DNA from: Chelonoidis abingdonii
Lineage: Eukaryota; Chordata; Testudines; Testudinidae
NCBI RefSeq assembly: GCF_003597395.2
Contig: NC_133778.1
Coordinates: 8,972,088-9,036,087, forward strand
Direction of reading: 5' to 3'
DNA: 64,000 bases
The position numbers were made by a program, and so were the translations under genes. Positions 33,219 through 43,749 of this stretch are shown one piece after another. Each line of letters opens with the position of its first letter. The stretch's first letter is position 1. Under the pieces are notes generated by a model. That model saw nothing but the letters and a program-made list of their open reading frames with translations, was not told where the DNA came from and made no database searches.

Positions 33219-33659
33219 TCATCCAATATTGGCTACCACCTCGTTTGACAGGTCTACCAGCAAGGCCACTGGATCAGATGTCTCTGCAACCTCCCTAATC
33301 ATTTTAACAACTTCAGTTATAGTTTCAGTGGTTATGTTAAGCTTTTTCAGTTTGTAGCCTTCAGGTATAATTATATTTAGTAGCTGGGCCACATTCAGTT
33401 TAGAAGAAATAAATCTAATCTGATTAAATACTTCTGAGCGACCCCAAAAGATACAAGGGTGACTAAAAGGGTTGGGCTTGTTTACTGCGCAGGCTGCACA
33501 GTTTTCCAAAGTTGTTTTTTTCAAACAGTGGTAACTGGCTTTTACTAAAACGGCCCTAATAATATCGGCCATAATGTCATCTTTGCAGCTCTGTTGGTCA
33601 CCCGCCTTAGTTTTTACAGACTTTTTTAAAAATCTTGTTTCATGCAAAAACAGGTGCAT
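33219..33659 (-). CDS. Viral accessory protein with CxxC-x9-HxC motif (intact 146 codons)
   Basis: Not recognised. Uninterrupted frame MHLFLHETRFLKKSVKTKAG to VDLSNEVVANIG. At about residues 53-68 it has CAACAVNKPNPFSHPC, i.e. C-x2-C-x9-H-x-C, a likely metal-binding site. Around it are an N-terminal helix-prone part (DDIMADIIRAVLVKASYHCL) and a C-terminal helical part (TETITEVVKMIREVAET). No membrane segment. It lies between the integrase and the spliced accessory gene on the same strand, where Maverick/adintovirus elements carry variable host-interaction genes; such a role is inference. Intactness contrasts with its neighbours. Confidence 0.6.
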   Translation of the reverse strand: MHLFLHETRFLKKSVKTKAGDQQSCKDDIMADIIRAVLVKASYHCLKKTTLENCAACAVNKPNPFSHPCIFWGRSEVFNQIRFISSKLNVAQLLNIIIPEGYKLKKLNITTETITEVVKMIREVAETSDPVALLVDLSNEVVANIG

Positions 33660-33790
33660 ATCACAGTTATTCTGCTCAAAAGCTGCCTCTCTTTATCCTT
33701 TTCATCCTCTAAAGTTGTTTGTCAAAAACAAAGTAAAAACATGTTTTAAATTTTTTGTTGCAATCATTTAAAAATAAAAAAGGCCTACAG

Positions 33791-33796
33791 TTTATT
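33791..33796 (-). terminator. Polyadenylation signal of the right accessory gene
   Basis: AATAAA on the minus strand, four bases after the TAG stop at 33,801-33,803 of the last exon. Confidence 0.5.
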
Positions 33797-33800
33797 CGTG

Positions 33801-35500
33801 CTACTCAGTCATACCCTCGTCTGATTCTGAATCATCATCATTATCATCCCCGGCTGATGCACCATCGGGCCCCGTGGCACCTTCCTGTTATTAAACACAA
33901 ACATATAGCTGTGTTTAACCTCCCCTTATATACGTTTATATTTATATTTCTTTCAAGATTTTCTAAGTAACTTTTACCTCATCATGTTCTTTTGGTTCTA
34001 CAGTTGACAACCGCTTGCTGCACACCCTATCTGTGTCATTTGTTTCTAAATCACCACTGGCAGGGGCTCAGTTGATCATCGTTTCAACAACCTATTATTA
34101 AGCACAATCAGTTTGGCGTTTAACCAGTGGCTTACATGTTGTGACAAAGTTCCTCCTCTACCTTGGTGGGTCCTGCGCTTATTGGCAGATTTGCTCACCT
34201 CACAGATTCACCCTGTGGGTCGGGAAACAGCCCAGAGACCTTCTTCTCTGGTAGAAGCCACAGTCCAGGTCAATTCCTCCTGTGTTTGATCAGGAGTTGG
34301 GAGGCTTGCGGGGAACCTGGGCCGGCCCACTACTGCGGGTTCCAGCCCAGGGCCCTGTGGATTGCAGCTGTCTAGAGTGCCTCCTGTAACAGCTGCATGA
34401 CAGCTACAACTCCCTGGGCTATTTCCCCATGGCCTCCTCCAAACACCTTCTTTGTCCTCACCATTGGACCTTTCTCCTGGTGTCTGATAATGCTTGTACT
34501 TCTCAGTGCTCCAGCAGTACGCCTACTCACTCTCAGCTTCTTGCACTTCTCTTGCTCCCAGCTCCTCGCACACACTTCCTCTCCTCTGGCTTCCCCTGGC
34601 CTGACTGGAGAGAGCCCTTTTATAGCATCAGAGGAGCCTTAATTAGAGTCAGGTGCTTAACTGCCTCAGCTGACTCTTAGCAGGTTAACTGGAGTCAGGT
34701 GTTCTCATTAGCCTGGAACAGCCCCTGCTCTGGTCACTCAGGGAACAGAAAACTGCTTATCCAGTGGCCAGTATGTCTCCTATCTACTACTCTGCTGTTC
34801 CCAACTGGCCTGGTCTATCACAATAGATATATTTCTTTTCTTTCAACTAATTTAAGCTGTTTTAACCTCCTCATGTGCTTCTGGCTCTGCACTGTTGACC
34901 ACTCGTCACACACCAGAGCAGTAATCTTGTACGGGCCCAGCTTGGTTATCTGTCCAAAAAACAAAAAAAATCATTTGTAAGAGCATAAATGTAATAATTT
35001 TTTCACAGCTGGTAAAGCTGTCACTTGCTTTTACCATAACAATGTTGCCATCTTTCCACGACTAGGAGTCTATCTTGACATCGCTATCCTCCGACAGTCC
35101 CTCAGTTGCCAAGTCCTTGTATGCAGGCTCTTCTTCCATTCCCACCTATAAAAAACAAAAATATTTAACCATCAATATTTATAAAACATTTGTAATTTTT
35201 CAGTAATTTGTTATAAAAAGGGTCTTACCTCTGCCTTCGAGTCACCTTTCTCCAAATCCGACAACAATTTTTTTTGCACTTTATCCTTTTTCTCTTTTAC
35301 AAATGGACGTGGCTTCATAAATCTTTCTCTTTCTTTGGTTCAATTTCAGGATGAAACATAGGGTTCTGCAACAGTCCTGCCTCATTAGCAAAATAAGTGT
35401 ACAGAGGTCTTCTCGTCTGAACACATACTAGTGCACTGGGTGCAATTCCGACTTCTTGGCTTCTGTAGGCATCTTGTACATGGACATATCTTTAAGTCTA
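33801..35500 (-). pseudogene. Multi-exon viral accessory gene with duplicated exons
   Basis: Minus-strand chain of small exons with GT...AG introns. The first exon (about 35,500-35,229) includes a Lys-rich segment (VKEKKDKVQKKLLSDLEKGD). Then: intron 35,146-35,228; exon 35,035-35,145 (acidic, GMEEEPAYKDLATEG); intron 34,950-35,034; exon 34,867-34,949; intron 34,092-34,866 (775 bp, 683 of it a solo LTR); exon 33,978-34,091; intron 33,885-33,977; last exon 33,801-33,884 (acidic DDNDDDSESDEG). Without the LTR all introns are 83-93 bp. Two exons end alike (AEPEAHEE and VEPKEHDE) and their downstream intron starts are also similar, showing exon duplication. In-frame TGA codons and a phase mismatch make it non-functional now. 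Family unknown; probably an acidic nuclear protein. Confidence 0.5.
34140..34822 (-). mobile_element. Solo LTR inside an intron of the viral accessory gene
   Basis: 683 bp; on the minus strand it starts TGTGATAGACCAGGCC and ends GGAACTTTGTCACA, with a TATA box (GCTATAAAAGGGCTC) at about 34,613-34,627. Same family as 9736-10,798 and 39,768-40,434. No target duplication could be recognised in the flanks (ATGT/ATAG). Confidence 0.82.
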
Positions 35501-35540
35501 GGCTCCCCGTTTTAAAGCCCCACTCGCAAAAACACGTGTT

Positions 35541-35552
35541 TTTATAAACATG
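35541..35552 (-). promoter_or_regulatory. TATA box of the right viral accessory gene
   Basis: Minus-strand GTTTATAAAAAC lies about 60 bases upstream of the ATG near 35,485 that opens the first exon. It mirrors the TATA box at the left end of the element. Confidence 0.4.
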
Positions 35553-36064
35553 GCCAAATGCTCATTGGCTAGAGTTTTTCAAATAACCCACCATGCAATA
35601 GTTCATTTCAAAAAGGCTCTTGTTTAAAACCTTGGAACTACAGGACTAGTTTAACAAGTGCATTCTGTGACCTAGCTGTAAAACAACCTCTGATTGGTCC
35701 ACTGAAAGGAGGGGCTAGCTCCCCAGGCTCGCCACCCAGAACAGCTATCATTTCATTACCAACAGTCACTGGGGTAGGATGTTTCGCTCTGCACGTGTTC
35801 AGTAACATAGACTTTCGTACTGCTTTATTTTTTCCTCTCTTTCTATTCTTGAATAACCTACCAAACTAGGTCTTTCCCATCCTCTCTCCTCACTAAACCT
35901 CACCTAATAGCCTTCTTTCCTTTTTTTTCTCTAAACCTTACCCAAACTTTCTTTTTTCATCTTTAAACTCTCACTCTATTCTTTCAACCTTTTTCTCTCA
36001 ATGTACCCAAGCACAAACACACACAACACTTCCCCTAGTCAAACACACACAGTTTTTTTTCAGA
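35553..36064. other. Right flank of the viral element, no gene
   Basis: Holds CCAAT-like boxes (minus strand GACCAATCAGAGG near 35,690) and then a long pyrimidine-rich plus strand (35,815-36,060). The right end of the viral element probably lies here, but no terminal repeat was recognised. Confidence 0.35.
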
Positions 36065-36439
36065 ATGGCTGAAGGCACCAAACTTCAGCGCCAACGGAAA
36101 CGGGGTAGGAAGGCAGGACATAAGCCCCAAATGGGGCATGGAAACTTGTCAAAAATGCATGGTGGTGAATGCTATCGAGTGGTATCTTACTCCTGTGCAG
36201 CTGTCTGGTGTAATTTAGATTGTAATAGGACATCTACAATGAACTTGTCACTGGCCACCGACAGTACCAGGGGGTGTGGGCCAGAGCGACATCGTGCGTC
36301 GACTACGAGAAAGAGACAGAGAGACTTTGTCTGTTGGACCATATGGACTGGAACCATAAACTCACTGAACGTTAAATCTCACCAAATGAGGATCAATCCA
36401 TCCTCATCATTGTATCCACTCACTATACTCCACACCTGA
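36065..36439 (+). CDS. Hypothetical 124-codon frame with basic N-terminus
   Basis: ATG in the context CAGAATGG after a long pyrimidine tract (TTTTTTTTCAG), which resembles a 3' splice site. The N-terminus is strongly basic (MAEGTKLQRQRKRGRKAGHK), like a nuclear localisation signal. The rest (VVSYSCAAVWCNLDCNRTST, TTRKRQRDFVCWTIWTGT) shows no known domain. The C-terminal half runs into sequence at 36,320-36,570 that looks like a dispersed turtle repeat, so the frame may be accidental. Confidence 0.25.
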   Translation: MAEGTKLQRQRKRGRKAGHKPQMGHGNLSKMHGGECYRVVSYSCAAVWCNLDCNRTSTMNLSLATDSTRGCGPERHRASTTRKRQRDFVCWTIWTGTINSLNVKSHQMRINPSSSLYPLTILHT

Positions 36440-36580
36440 ATATAGCCATCATATGAACCACATATCCTCATATCTCAATGTTTGTACTTTGACCCGTTAA
36501 CCTTTTACCCCCAATTGTGGAGATTGCAGATTATGTATTCCTTACACCACCCGATCTTAAACCGAACTTTGCACCCTGTG

Positions 36581-36767
36581 ATGGGAGGAGAGAGAGCTCA
36601 GTGGTTTAATCATTAGCCTGCTTAAACCCAAGGTTGTGAGCTCAAGCCTTGAGGGGGCCATTTAGGGATCTGGGGCAAAAATCTGTCTGGGGATTGGTCC
36701 TGCTTTGAGCAGGGGGTTGGACTAGATGATCTCCTGAGGTCCCTTCCAACCGTGATATTCTATGATC
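36581..36767 (+). mobile_element. CR1-tailed tRNA-derived SINE
   Basis: The tRNA-like head (GAGCTCAGTGGTTTAATCAT, then GGTTGTGAGCTCAAGCC as B box) is followed by a CR1 3' tail (TTGGTCCTGCTTTGAGCAGG, CCCTTCCAACCGTGATATTC, TATGAT). This is the structure of the tortoise/cryptodiran Pol III SINE whose 3' end matches the CR1 LINE. Confidence 0.88.
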
Positions 36768-37019
36768 CGTACATTATTCCCTGATAACCAGAAACTTCTA
36801 TGCTTAAACGCTGTACAACTCACTCATTTTTTTAAACATCATCTTAATAAAATTTTAAAATCTGTGAACTCTCCAGGGGAAGGACGGTTCCTCACTACTG
36901 GTGTGTCCAGGACACAGCACAGTGGGGCCCCCATCTTGGTTCGGCCATTTAGGTGTTACCATAATACAAACGAATGAATAAATAAATAAGAAAGGAGGTA
37001 TAAAGGAGAACAAGTGAGT

Positions 37020-37500
37020 GCAGGCAAGACCTCTGAGCGTGGTAGGAATGGCCACTTATTGCTGTGGGAGAAAGCAGCACCATCTCCCAGCCACACCTGT
37101 CCTGGGTGAGGGCATGAGCAGCAGGTATCACAGGCCAGGGGAGGCTAAGCTTCTCCAAGCAGCCCAGCCTGCCCTGCCCGTGCTTTTCCTCCAGCCCCCA
37201 TCTGCCTGCTTCCAGTTCCCTCTTTGTCTCTGGGACTTGGGCTGGGGCAGCCGGCATGTGGCTGGGACTCAGGGCAGCTGGGGCCAGTGCACACGCCAGC
37301 CTGCAGCCAGGACTCGGTGTGGTGCTCTGGGGCTGGGAGGGGCTGGGGCTGTGCTGCTTGCCCAGCACTCCAGGCCTAGGGGTGGCTGGGGTGGCTTGGG
37401 ACTAAGGGGCCAGTGGCTATGGTGGGGGTGCACCGTCAGGGCAGGGGGCGGGGACTCGGGCAGAATGGGAGGGGCCTGGGGCTAGCCTCTCATAATGGAC
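37020..37500. repeat. GC-rich dispersed repeat
   Basis: Related to 7640-8510: shared stretches around GAGCAGCAGGTATCACAGGC and CTCCAAGCAGCCCAGCC, and similar G-rich low-complexity DNA after them. Open frames are compositional. Confidence 0.45.
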
Positions 37501-39763
37501 AGTTCACGTGCTGCCCATTGGAGATGGCTTTCTGAGGATCTCCCTAAGAGCAAATCAGTCCTTGGCCTCAGTGATTTTACATCTCGGTGACCCACCCAAC
37601 ATCTCCAGTGTTGGTGCAATGTCAGGGTTGAATTCTGACAAGTCACCACACCTCTGTGCCCCCTCAGCTCTGCACCATTTAACCAGTTCTAGAATGTGAC
37701 TCCCAGAGATGATGTGGTCTGTGCTCCGGTCTCATAGCCAGTAACATAGCTCTGGTGCCTCTGCCCGTAGGGTCCTTAGCTTACCAGCTGTGTCTGCACC
37801 GCAGGACCCATGCACTCTGCGGGTACCAGGCTTAGCAGCCATGGGTGCCGAAGTGACTGAATATGCTGGGAATCTCTAGCCGGTTGGGGACTCACTGGGA
37901 GGGCTCATAGGTCTCTGTTTGGAGTCTTTTTCATATGTTCACCCTCTTTGGAGGTAGGAGGCAGTGGCGATGGCTCGTATTGCCAAGGAAACTTGGGACC
38001 ATGTCAGTCACATGTTGCAAGCTCCTGCAGAGATGCCAGAGATGTCCCAAGCAATGGGAACCATAGACTCAGACTACATTGTGAACAACCAGGCAACTGC
38101 AGAGATTGACAGGGATACTGAGCTGCTGCTAGCCGAGAGATGTATGGGAAGCACCTTGTGGTAGGAAGTGACCTAGGGAATGCAGTAGAAGCTGATCATT
38201 AATCCTTTAATGTGGAATTCCCTGGCTTCATTGGGCCCTGGGTCAGAACCAGTGGAGCAGAATGGGCCCAGGTTACCTTACCACTCCCCCACTTGCCACT
38301 AGGTTTGGCTACTGTTTGTTCTGCCCTGTCCAGAAGGTCAGGAACCATAACTTATTGTCAGCCACACACAGGAGGCTTGGAAGCTACAGACTGCTCGTTC
38401 TACCCTGCCTGGGGACTGTGGGTTGATATTTGCTCAGCCTAGCCAGGGATCCTGAGACCTCATTGTTGCAATTATTCGATCCCACAGGGAGTCCAGACAA
38501 GTGTGTGACAGCATGGGTGGTGGGTGAAACCTGTGCTTGGAAAGGCTAGCCCCTGGCCTGGCTCACCCCTCTGCCTGAGGCTCCTCCCCCACCACCAGAG
38601 CCCAGAGCCCAGAGCCCCACCCCGCATGGCCACCAGCACCTCCCCCCACTCCCGGGCTGCCTGAGTGCCCCCAGCCGCAGAGTGCCAGATGGGTGGCGCA
38701 GCCCTGCTCCCTCAGCCCCTGAGCACCAGGCAGTTGGGCAGGCAACATGATCCCCCTCCTTCAGCCCCGGAGCACCAGGTGGGCACCTCCCCTTAGCCCC
38801 GGAGCACCTGAGTGGGAGGGCAGGCAGCATGTCCCCTTGCTAGCACCAGAGCACAGGTTGTCCCCCACTAGCCCCAGCCAGGGGCCCTGGCCATGGGGGG
38901 GGAATAGCCCCCCCACAGCACAGCACCAAGAAGAGACCTGGGGATGAAGCGTCAGCGGAGCCATGCAAGGCTGTTTGAGAAGGCTCAGCCTTTCCTGACC
39001 TTCAATACCCACCACCTATGTGTGACGAGGTGTACCAGCCCCACACTGGACCAAGAGGTGTGGCACCCCCCTTCGACAAACAGTCCCCCCCCCCCATCAC
39101 AATCTGACTTTCAACTGGTGACAAAAATACATTAAAATGTTAGGCTGACCAGTCTACAATTCCTTGGTCCTCTTTGCTCCTCCCTATAGACACTTAGGGT
39201 GAGATTCAGAAAGATTTAGGCGCTTTTCATCTGTAAAACTGTCCTGGGCTGAGGGTGTGTTTTTTCCAAACTCTTGACCAACACAAAAGTTTTACTGACA
39301 AAAGTGAAGTTTAAACATAGAATGTGACTCACAAGAGCTAGGCATAGAGCTGCCTGAGCTAGACAATGGGAGACATACTGGGTGTGTCCTAAGCCCTAAT
39401 GCTGATGGGCTGGGCTGCTGGAGGTGCCAACCACAACCAGGAACCAACCCTCTTTGGAGATCGCTGCCAATGCTGGTTTTGCAAGAAGCCAGGAACAGGA
39501 CACTTCCCTTGCACCTTTTCAGCCCAGTGGTTAGAGCACTCAGCTGGGATGTGAGAGACCTGGGTTACAGCCCCCTCTCTGCCTGAGGGTGGGAAGGGAT
39601 TTGGACCGGGCTCAGCTCTTTTTAGGAGAGTGCTTTGAGCACTGAGCTGTGGATACTGTGATGGGAGGCCCCATCTGTCTGTCCTATTGAAGCTGTTGCC
39701 TTCTGGATAAATAATTAAAGCTAATTGGAGCAGGCGGACTGGACCCTGGTCTCCCACTTGTGG
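37501..39763. other. No gene recognised
   Basis: Includes a 66-codon frame at 37,964-38,164 (TWDHVSHMLQAPAEMPEMSQ) without a known domain, GC-rich low-complexity DNA at 38,540-38,940, and a C homopolymer near 39,085-39,096. Confidence 0.35.
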
Positions 39764-40438
39764 GTGGTGTGATGGGGCAAGGCCAGATGGCTACAGTAAA
39801 GTACTGAGAAACAGGTATGTTAGCCCCAGGCTAAACAAATCCCTAGGACCATGATAACCAAATGGCAGTTGCTCCAGGTTAATCAAGGCACCTGGAGCCA
39901 ATTAAGACTTTTTTGTAGAGCAGTGGATATAGCTACTTTAATTAGAACACCTAGAGCCAATCAGCCGGAGGATATCAGGGCACTTGAGGTTTCTAAAAAG
40001 GAGCTCACCCAGTCAGGCCAAGGATGGACACGGGAGAAGGAGTTCGAGGTGGAGGAAAGCTGGCAGCAAGATGCACAAGTACCGAGAGTGGGCTGTGCTG
40101 CTGGAGGGCTACAGGAGCTTATCTGTCGCTGGTACAGAATCCCAGGGCGGGAAGGTCTGTGGTGGGATAAAGAAGTGTGTTTGGGCGGGGCAGCTTGGGG
40201 GTAGTGCCCACGGTTGTAGCTGATACATGCAGCTGTACAAGAAGCACTGTAGACAGCTGCAATCCACTAGGCCATGGCTGGAACCCAGGAGTAGAGGCGG
40301 CCCAGGTTCCCCCGAACTCCCAACTCCTGATCGCACACGAGGAGAGTGACCCAGACTGTGGGGAAGATCACTGAGGTGAGCAAATCTGCCAATAAGTGCA
40401 GGACCCACCAAGGTAGAGGAGGAACTTTGTCACAGTGG
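39764..40438 (+). mobile_element. Solo LTR (TGTGAT...TTTGTCACA family), 4-bp TSD GTGG
   Basis: 667 bp at 39,768-40,434 from TGTGATGGGGCAAGGCC to GGAACTTTGTCACA, flanked by GTGG at 39,764-39,767 and 40,435-40,438. Its last 50 bases (CAAATCTGCCAATAAGTGCA onward) match the end of the 34,140-34,822 copy. The TATA region is degenerate. Confidence 0.8.
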
Positions 40439-42400
40439 GTAGGCTAACCACCACCCTATAGAGTCAGTCTCATGCATGTGTTTTCTTGTGCTCTCTCCCT
40501 CTCCTTCAAAGAGTGATTTGGCTGGAGCCTGAGAGCGGGAACATAAACAGGAGTAGGACCCAGTCACCTGGTGGTTATAGCACTGACCAGTGTCCAGTCC
40601 TGTGTCTCCAGAGGAGTTTTAACTGGAGACACTGAGGACCCCTCACATCAGCATAGCCCCATGATTTGAGCCCCTTCCTGAGTCACCAGCTGCATGGGTA
40701 GCTCTTCCCATAACCCTGCTGCGGCTCTGAGGCCCCCTGGCTGGAACCAGGTCATGGGAAGAGCCATGCAGACAGCTATGGGGAGCTCTAGACCCTCTGC
40801 CTGCCCTGGGCAGGGGGATGGAGGATGAGGATATGGGCTGAGGGCTGTTCTCAGGCCTGCCCATCCTGGGCTAATGGAGGGTCTGTGGCTCCCTGGCCCT
40901 GCTCAGGCTTCCATCATGGCTGGGGGATGCGGCCTCAAGGGTAAGAGGAGAGGCAGGGGTGGGGCCATGGATGGAGCAGCAGCTCCTGGCCCCCCATTTT
41001 TGGGAAGGCTCTACTGCCCCTGTGGTGAAGGCCTTTTCTTCCCCTGGTTTGTGACTTGCTTTGGGGCTCAGGTAGGAGATAGGCAGCGGATGCCTACAAT
41101 ATGGCAGCAGGGCATGTGCCCAGAGACAGAAACATAAGTAAAAACGTAGGTGCAGAGTGAGTTTAGACCCCTACATTTTCAGCTGGAATTTTGTGCGCCA
41201 CTGGGAAGCTTAAAACTGGGACTTTGCCTGGTGCCTAAACCCCAGACTTAGCTGCCTGATTCCTTTTGTGCATCTGGACCTTAGTAACTAAGGGAAGGGA
41301 AGAGAAACACACACACGCCATCATAACATCACCTAAGGAAAATTACATTGGGTCATAACCTGCCCATCATATCTAACATTTAAAAAAAAAAAGCAGCTGA
41401 GTGGAAGGGAGACCATCCCTGTGTCTGCCTCTCAATCTGTTTTCAAAGGAGCAGTGAGATCTCTGAATTTGCAGGGCCACTTCCACAGCCTTGTTTACAT
41501 TCAGAGTAAGGAGGTGCCCGTTTACCCCATGGCCTTTTGGCAGGAACAGCTCATCTAGATTAAGTACTGTAAGGAAATCTCAGCCAGAGCTATTTAGCTG
41601 GAGCTCCCCTACCTGCTGAATCCGGGAGAGACCTTTTCCAGCTGTTTCTGCCTCTGCAGGGCGCTCCCATCCACAGCCATTAGAGGAAGAGTTGGTATCA
41701 GAAGTGTCTATTTCCCTTGCTGAGGCTGTCTCATCCATTCTATTCAGGGAGTCCTGCACCCCAGGGGCTTGAGACTGGATTCTTCATGATTTATTCATTC
41801 ATTTAAGCTATTTTAAATTGAACTGAGCGTCCTACTTCCTGCTGCTTCTACCTGCTGCAAAAATGGAAGTAAGGAAGTGGTTGGAAAATTACAGTTTTAG
41901 GCTCCCTGGCACACACTGATTGTTACTAGGGTGACCTTTGCTGCAAAGAGATCAAAGTTCTCTTAAACAGACATACACCTGTGATGAGCACTGAGCTGGC
42001 AGGTCTGGTGCCAGCAGTCTCAGTGATCCACATGAGCCAACCTGGGGTGTGTCAGCCCTGAAGCCTGCTTTTCTGCCTCTCTACTGATCACTATGACAGC
42101 AATAAGTTCCGTTTATATGGCACCTTCTGCCTCAGCTTTCTGCTCCTGGTCTGAGCAACTACTCAGAGTTTGAGGCCCTTTGGGTTTTTCCAGGTGTGAG
42201 AAGAAATTGAAGGTGGAATGTGGTATTTTTGGTGCAATCTTGTTTACTTACAAGGACTGGGCAAAATTGGGTTTCCCTGAGCACAGAAGGAACCAACAAC
42301 AGGTTTTTTGCACACAAGACCCAAACCATTCTTCAGCGAGCACCCAAAACCTCTCTGCAGTCTTTTTCTATGGCTGTGCTGCCAGCAGCTTGGACAGGCT
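40439..42400. other. No gene recognised
   Basis: Short frames on both strands only. An A-run at 41,383-41,392 and ordinary unique-looking DNA. No exon with a recognisable domain. Confidence 0.35.
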
Positions 42401-42403
42401 GGG

Positions 42404-42672
42404 GCCTTGTCTACACTGCCCCTTACAGCAATTAAACTTTCCTCGCTCAGTGTTGTGAAAAAACACCCCCTGAGCGATGCAGGCTTCAGCACTGTAAAGG
42501 GGCAGTGTAGGTAGTGCTACAGCATTGGGAGCCGTGTTCCCATTGCTGGGAGCTACTCCCCTCGTGGGGATGGCTTTTTACAACACTAGGCTGTAGAGCT
42601 CTCGCCGAATGCTGGAGCCATGACTGCACACCCACGTTAAAGCGCTGCCATGGCAGCTGTGTAGACATACGC
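42404..42672. mobile_element. MITE-like repeat with TGTCTACA/TGTAGACA ends
   Basis: Begins CCTTGTCTACACTGCC and ends CAGCTGTGTAGACATACG, imperfect inverted termini. Sequences of the same type occur at 56,280-56,372 (GTGTAGACATAGC) and 60,360-60,550 (GGCTATGTCAACAC, GTGTGGACATTG; AAAAAACATCCCCCTGA resembles AAAAAACACCCCCTGA here). A non-autonomous DNA transposon is likely; superfamily unknown. Confidence 0.55.
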
Positions 42673-43749
42673 TCTGTCTGTCTGTCTTGCTTCTCCATCA
42701 CCCTCTGGAGCCCTCTGCCGACAGATTCGGCTCACACACCCCTTTGTCGTAGGTGGGGCTGTCTAGCTGTATCTTACAGCTAGGTTTAATCTGACGCACA
42801 GTGGAAAACTAGCATGTGACCATGTTATGAAAGACACTATTGTAATACGTACGCACAAGAGGGTTGAATGAAGGTTTCGCAGTCAGCCATAGCATTGGCA
42901 TTTCCTGACCTTGCAACCTGAACATTCTTTTAACGGTGTTGTTTTGCATGTAATTTCCTAGGTTTTAAAAAATAAATGGGGGGGAAAAAATAGAAATGTT
43001 TTCATCAGCACCGGCAACCAGAGCACTGTGAGCACAGGAGAAACAGGGTCCCTGCCCTCAGTTCAAGTGCCTGGCACCACAGGAATCCGGCATGCAGGAG
43101 GTGCAATTGTAGGTTACTTCCTATTCAGCACCTTCAGTCTTGGGCTGGACCATGCTCAGTTTCTCTGTGTGGATGGTGCATATTCAGTCCCGTTTCTCAC
43201 AGGAGAGCAGATGTTGTATATTTTATAGTAAATGTGAGAACCCAAATAAGTGCCATGATTTCTAGGGTACTTAGCAAATACAGAGGTTCTCACTGGAAGG
43301 ATGCACCTCTTTGGGGGGCACAGAATGTATTCAAGATGGGTCACAAGAAACTTTAGGACAGCCATACCAACCTTACTTCTGCACTGCTGCTGGCAGTGGC
43401 TCTGCTTTCAGATCCAGGTGCCCAGCCAGCAGCTGCCACTCCTTTCCGTGGCTTCAGCATTGGATGGTGGCATATATACTTGTGTGTCAGGAGCAGTTTG
43501 AAGGGAGGGGCACAAACGACTAAAGACACAAAAAAGGGGGAGCATGATTAAATAAGTTTGAGAACCACTCGTATATGTTAAATGTGAGACCTGCCTACCT
43601 AAATAAGTGCCCTGATTTTCAGGATACTGAGCATCTGCTGATTCAACTAACTAAAATGGTAGGTACAAGTGCTCCGTACCATTGAAAGTCAGACCACTTA
43701 TTTAGGTACCTAAATTAGAATGTTGGTAACTAAGTTCAGACCCCAGCTT

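Noticed and set aside
20829..35552. Adenovirus or herpesvirus integration
   Set aside because: Capsid and protease are adenovirus-like, but an RVE integrase, the FtsK-type ATPase and the Maverick polymerase signature point to a Maverick/adintovirus element; no herpesvirus hallmark gene was seen.
36588..36650. tRNA gene
   Set aside because: A and B boxes are present, but the sequence continues into a CR1 tail, so it is a SINE head.
37964..38164. 66-codon frame after a possible Kozak ATG
   Set aside because: Reads smoothly but has no domain, partner exons or known homologue; insufficient support.
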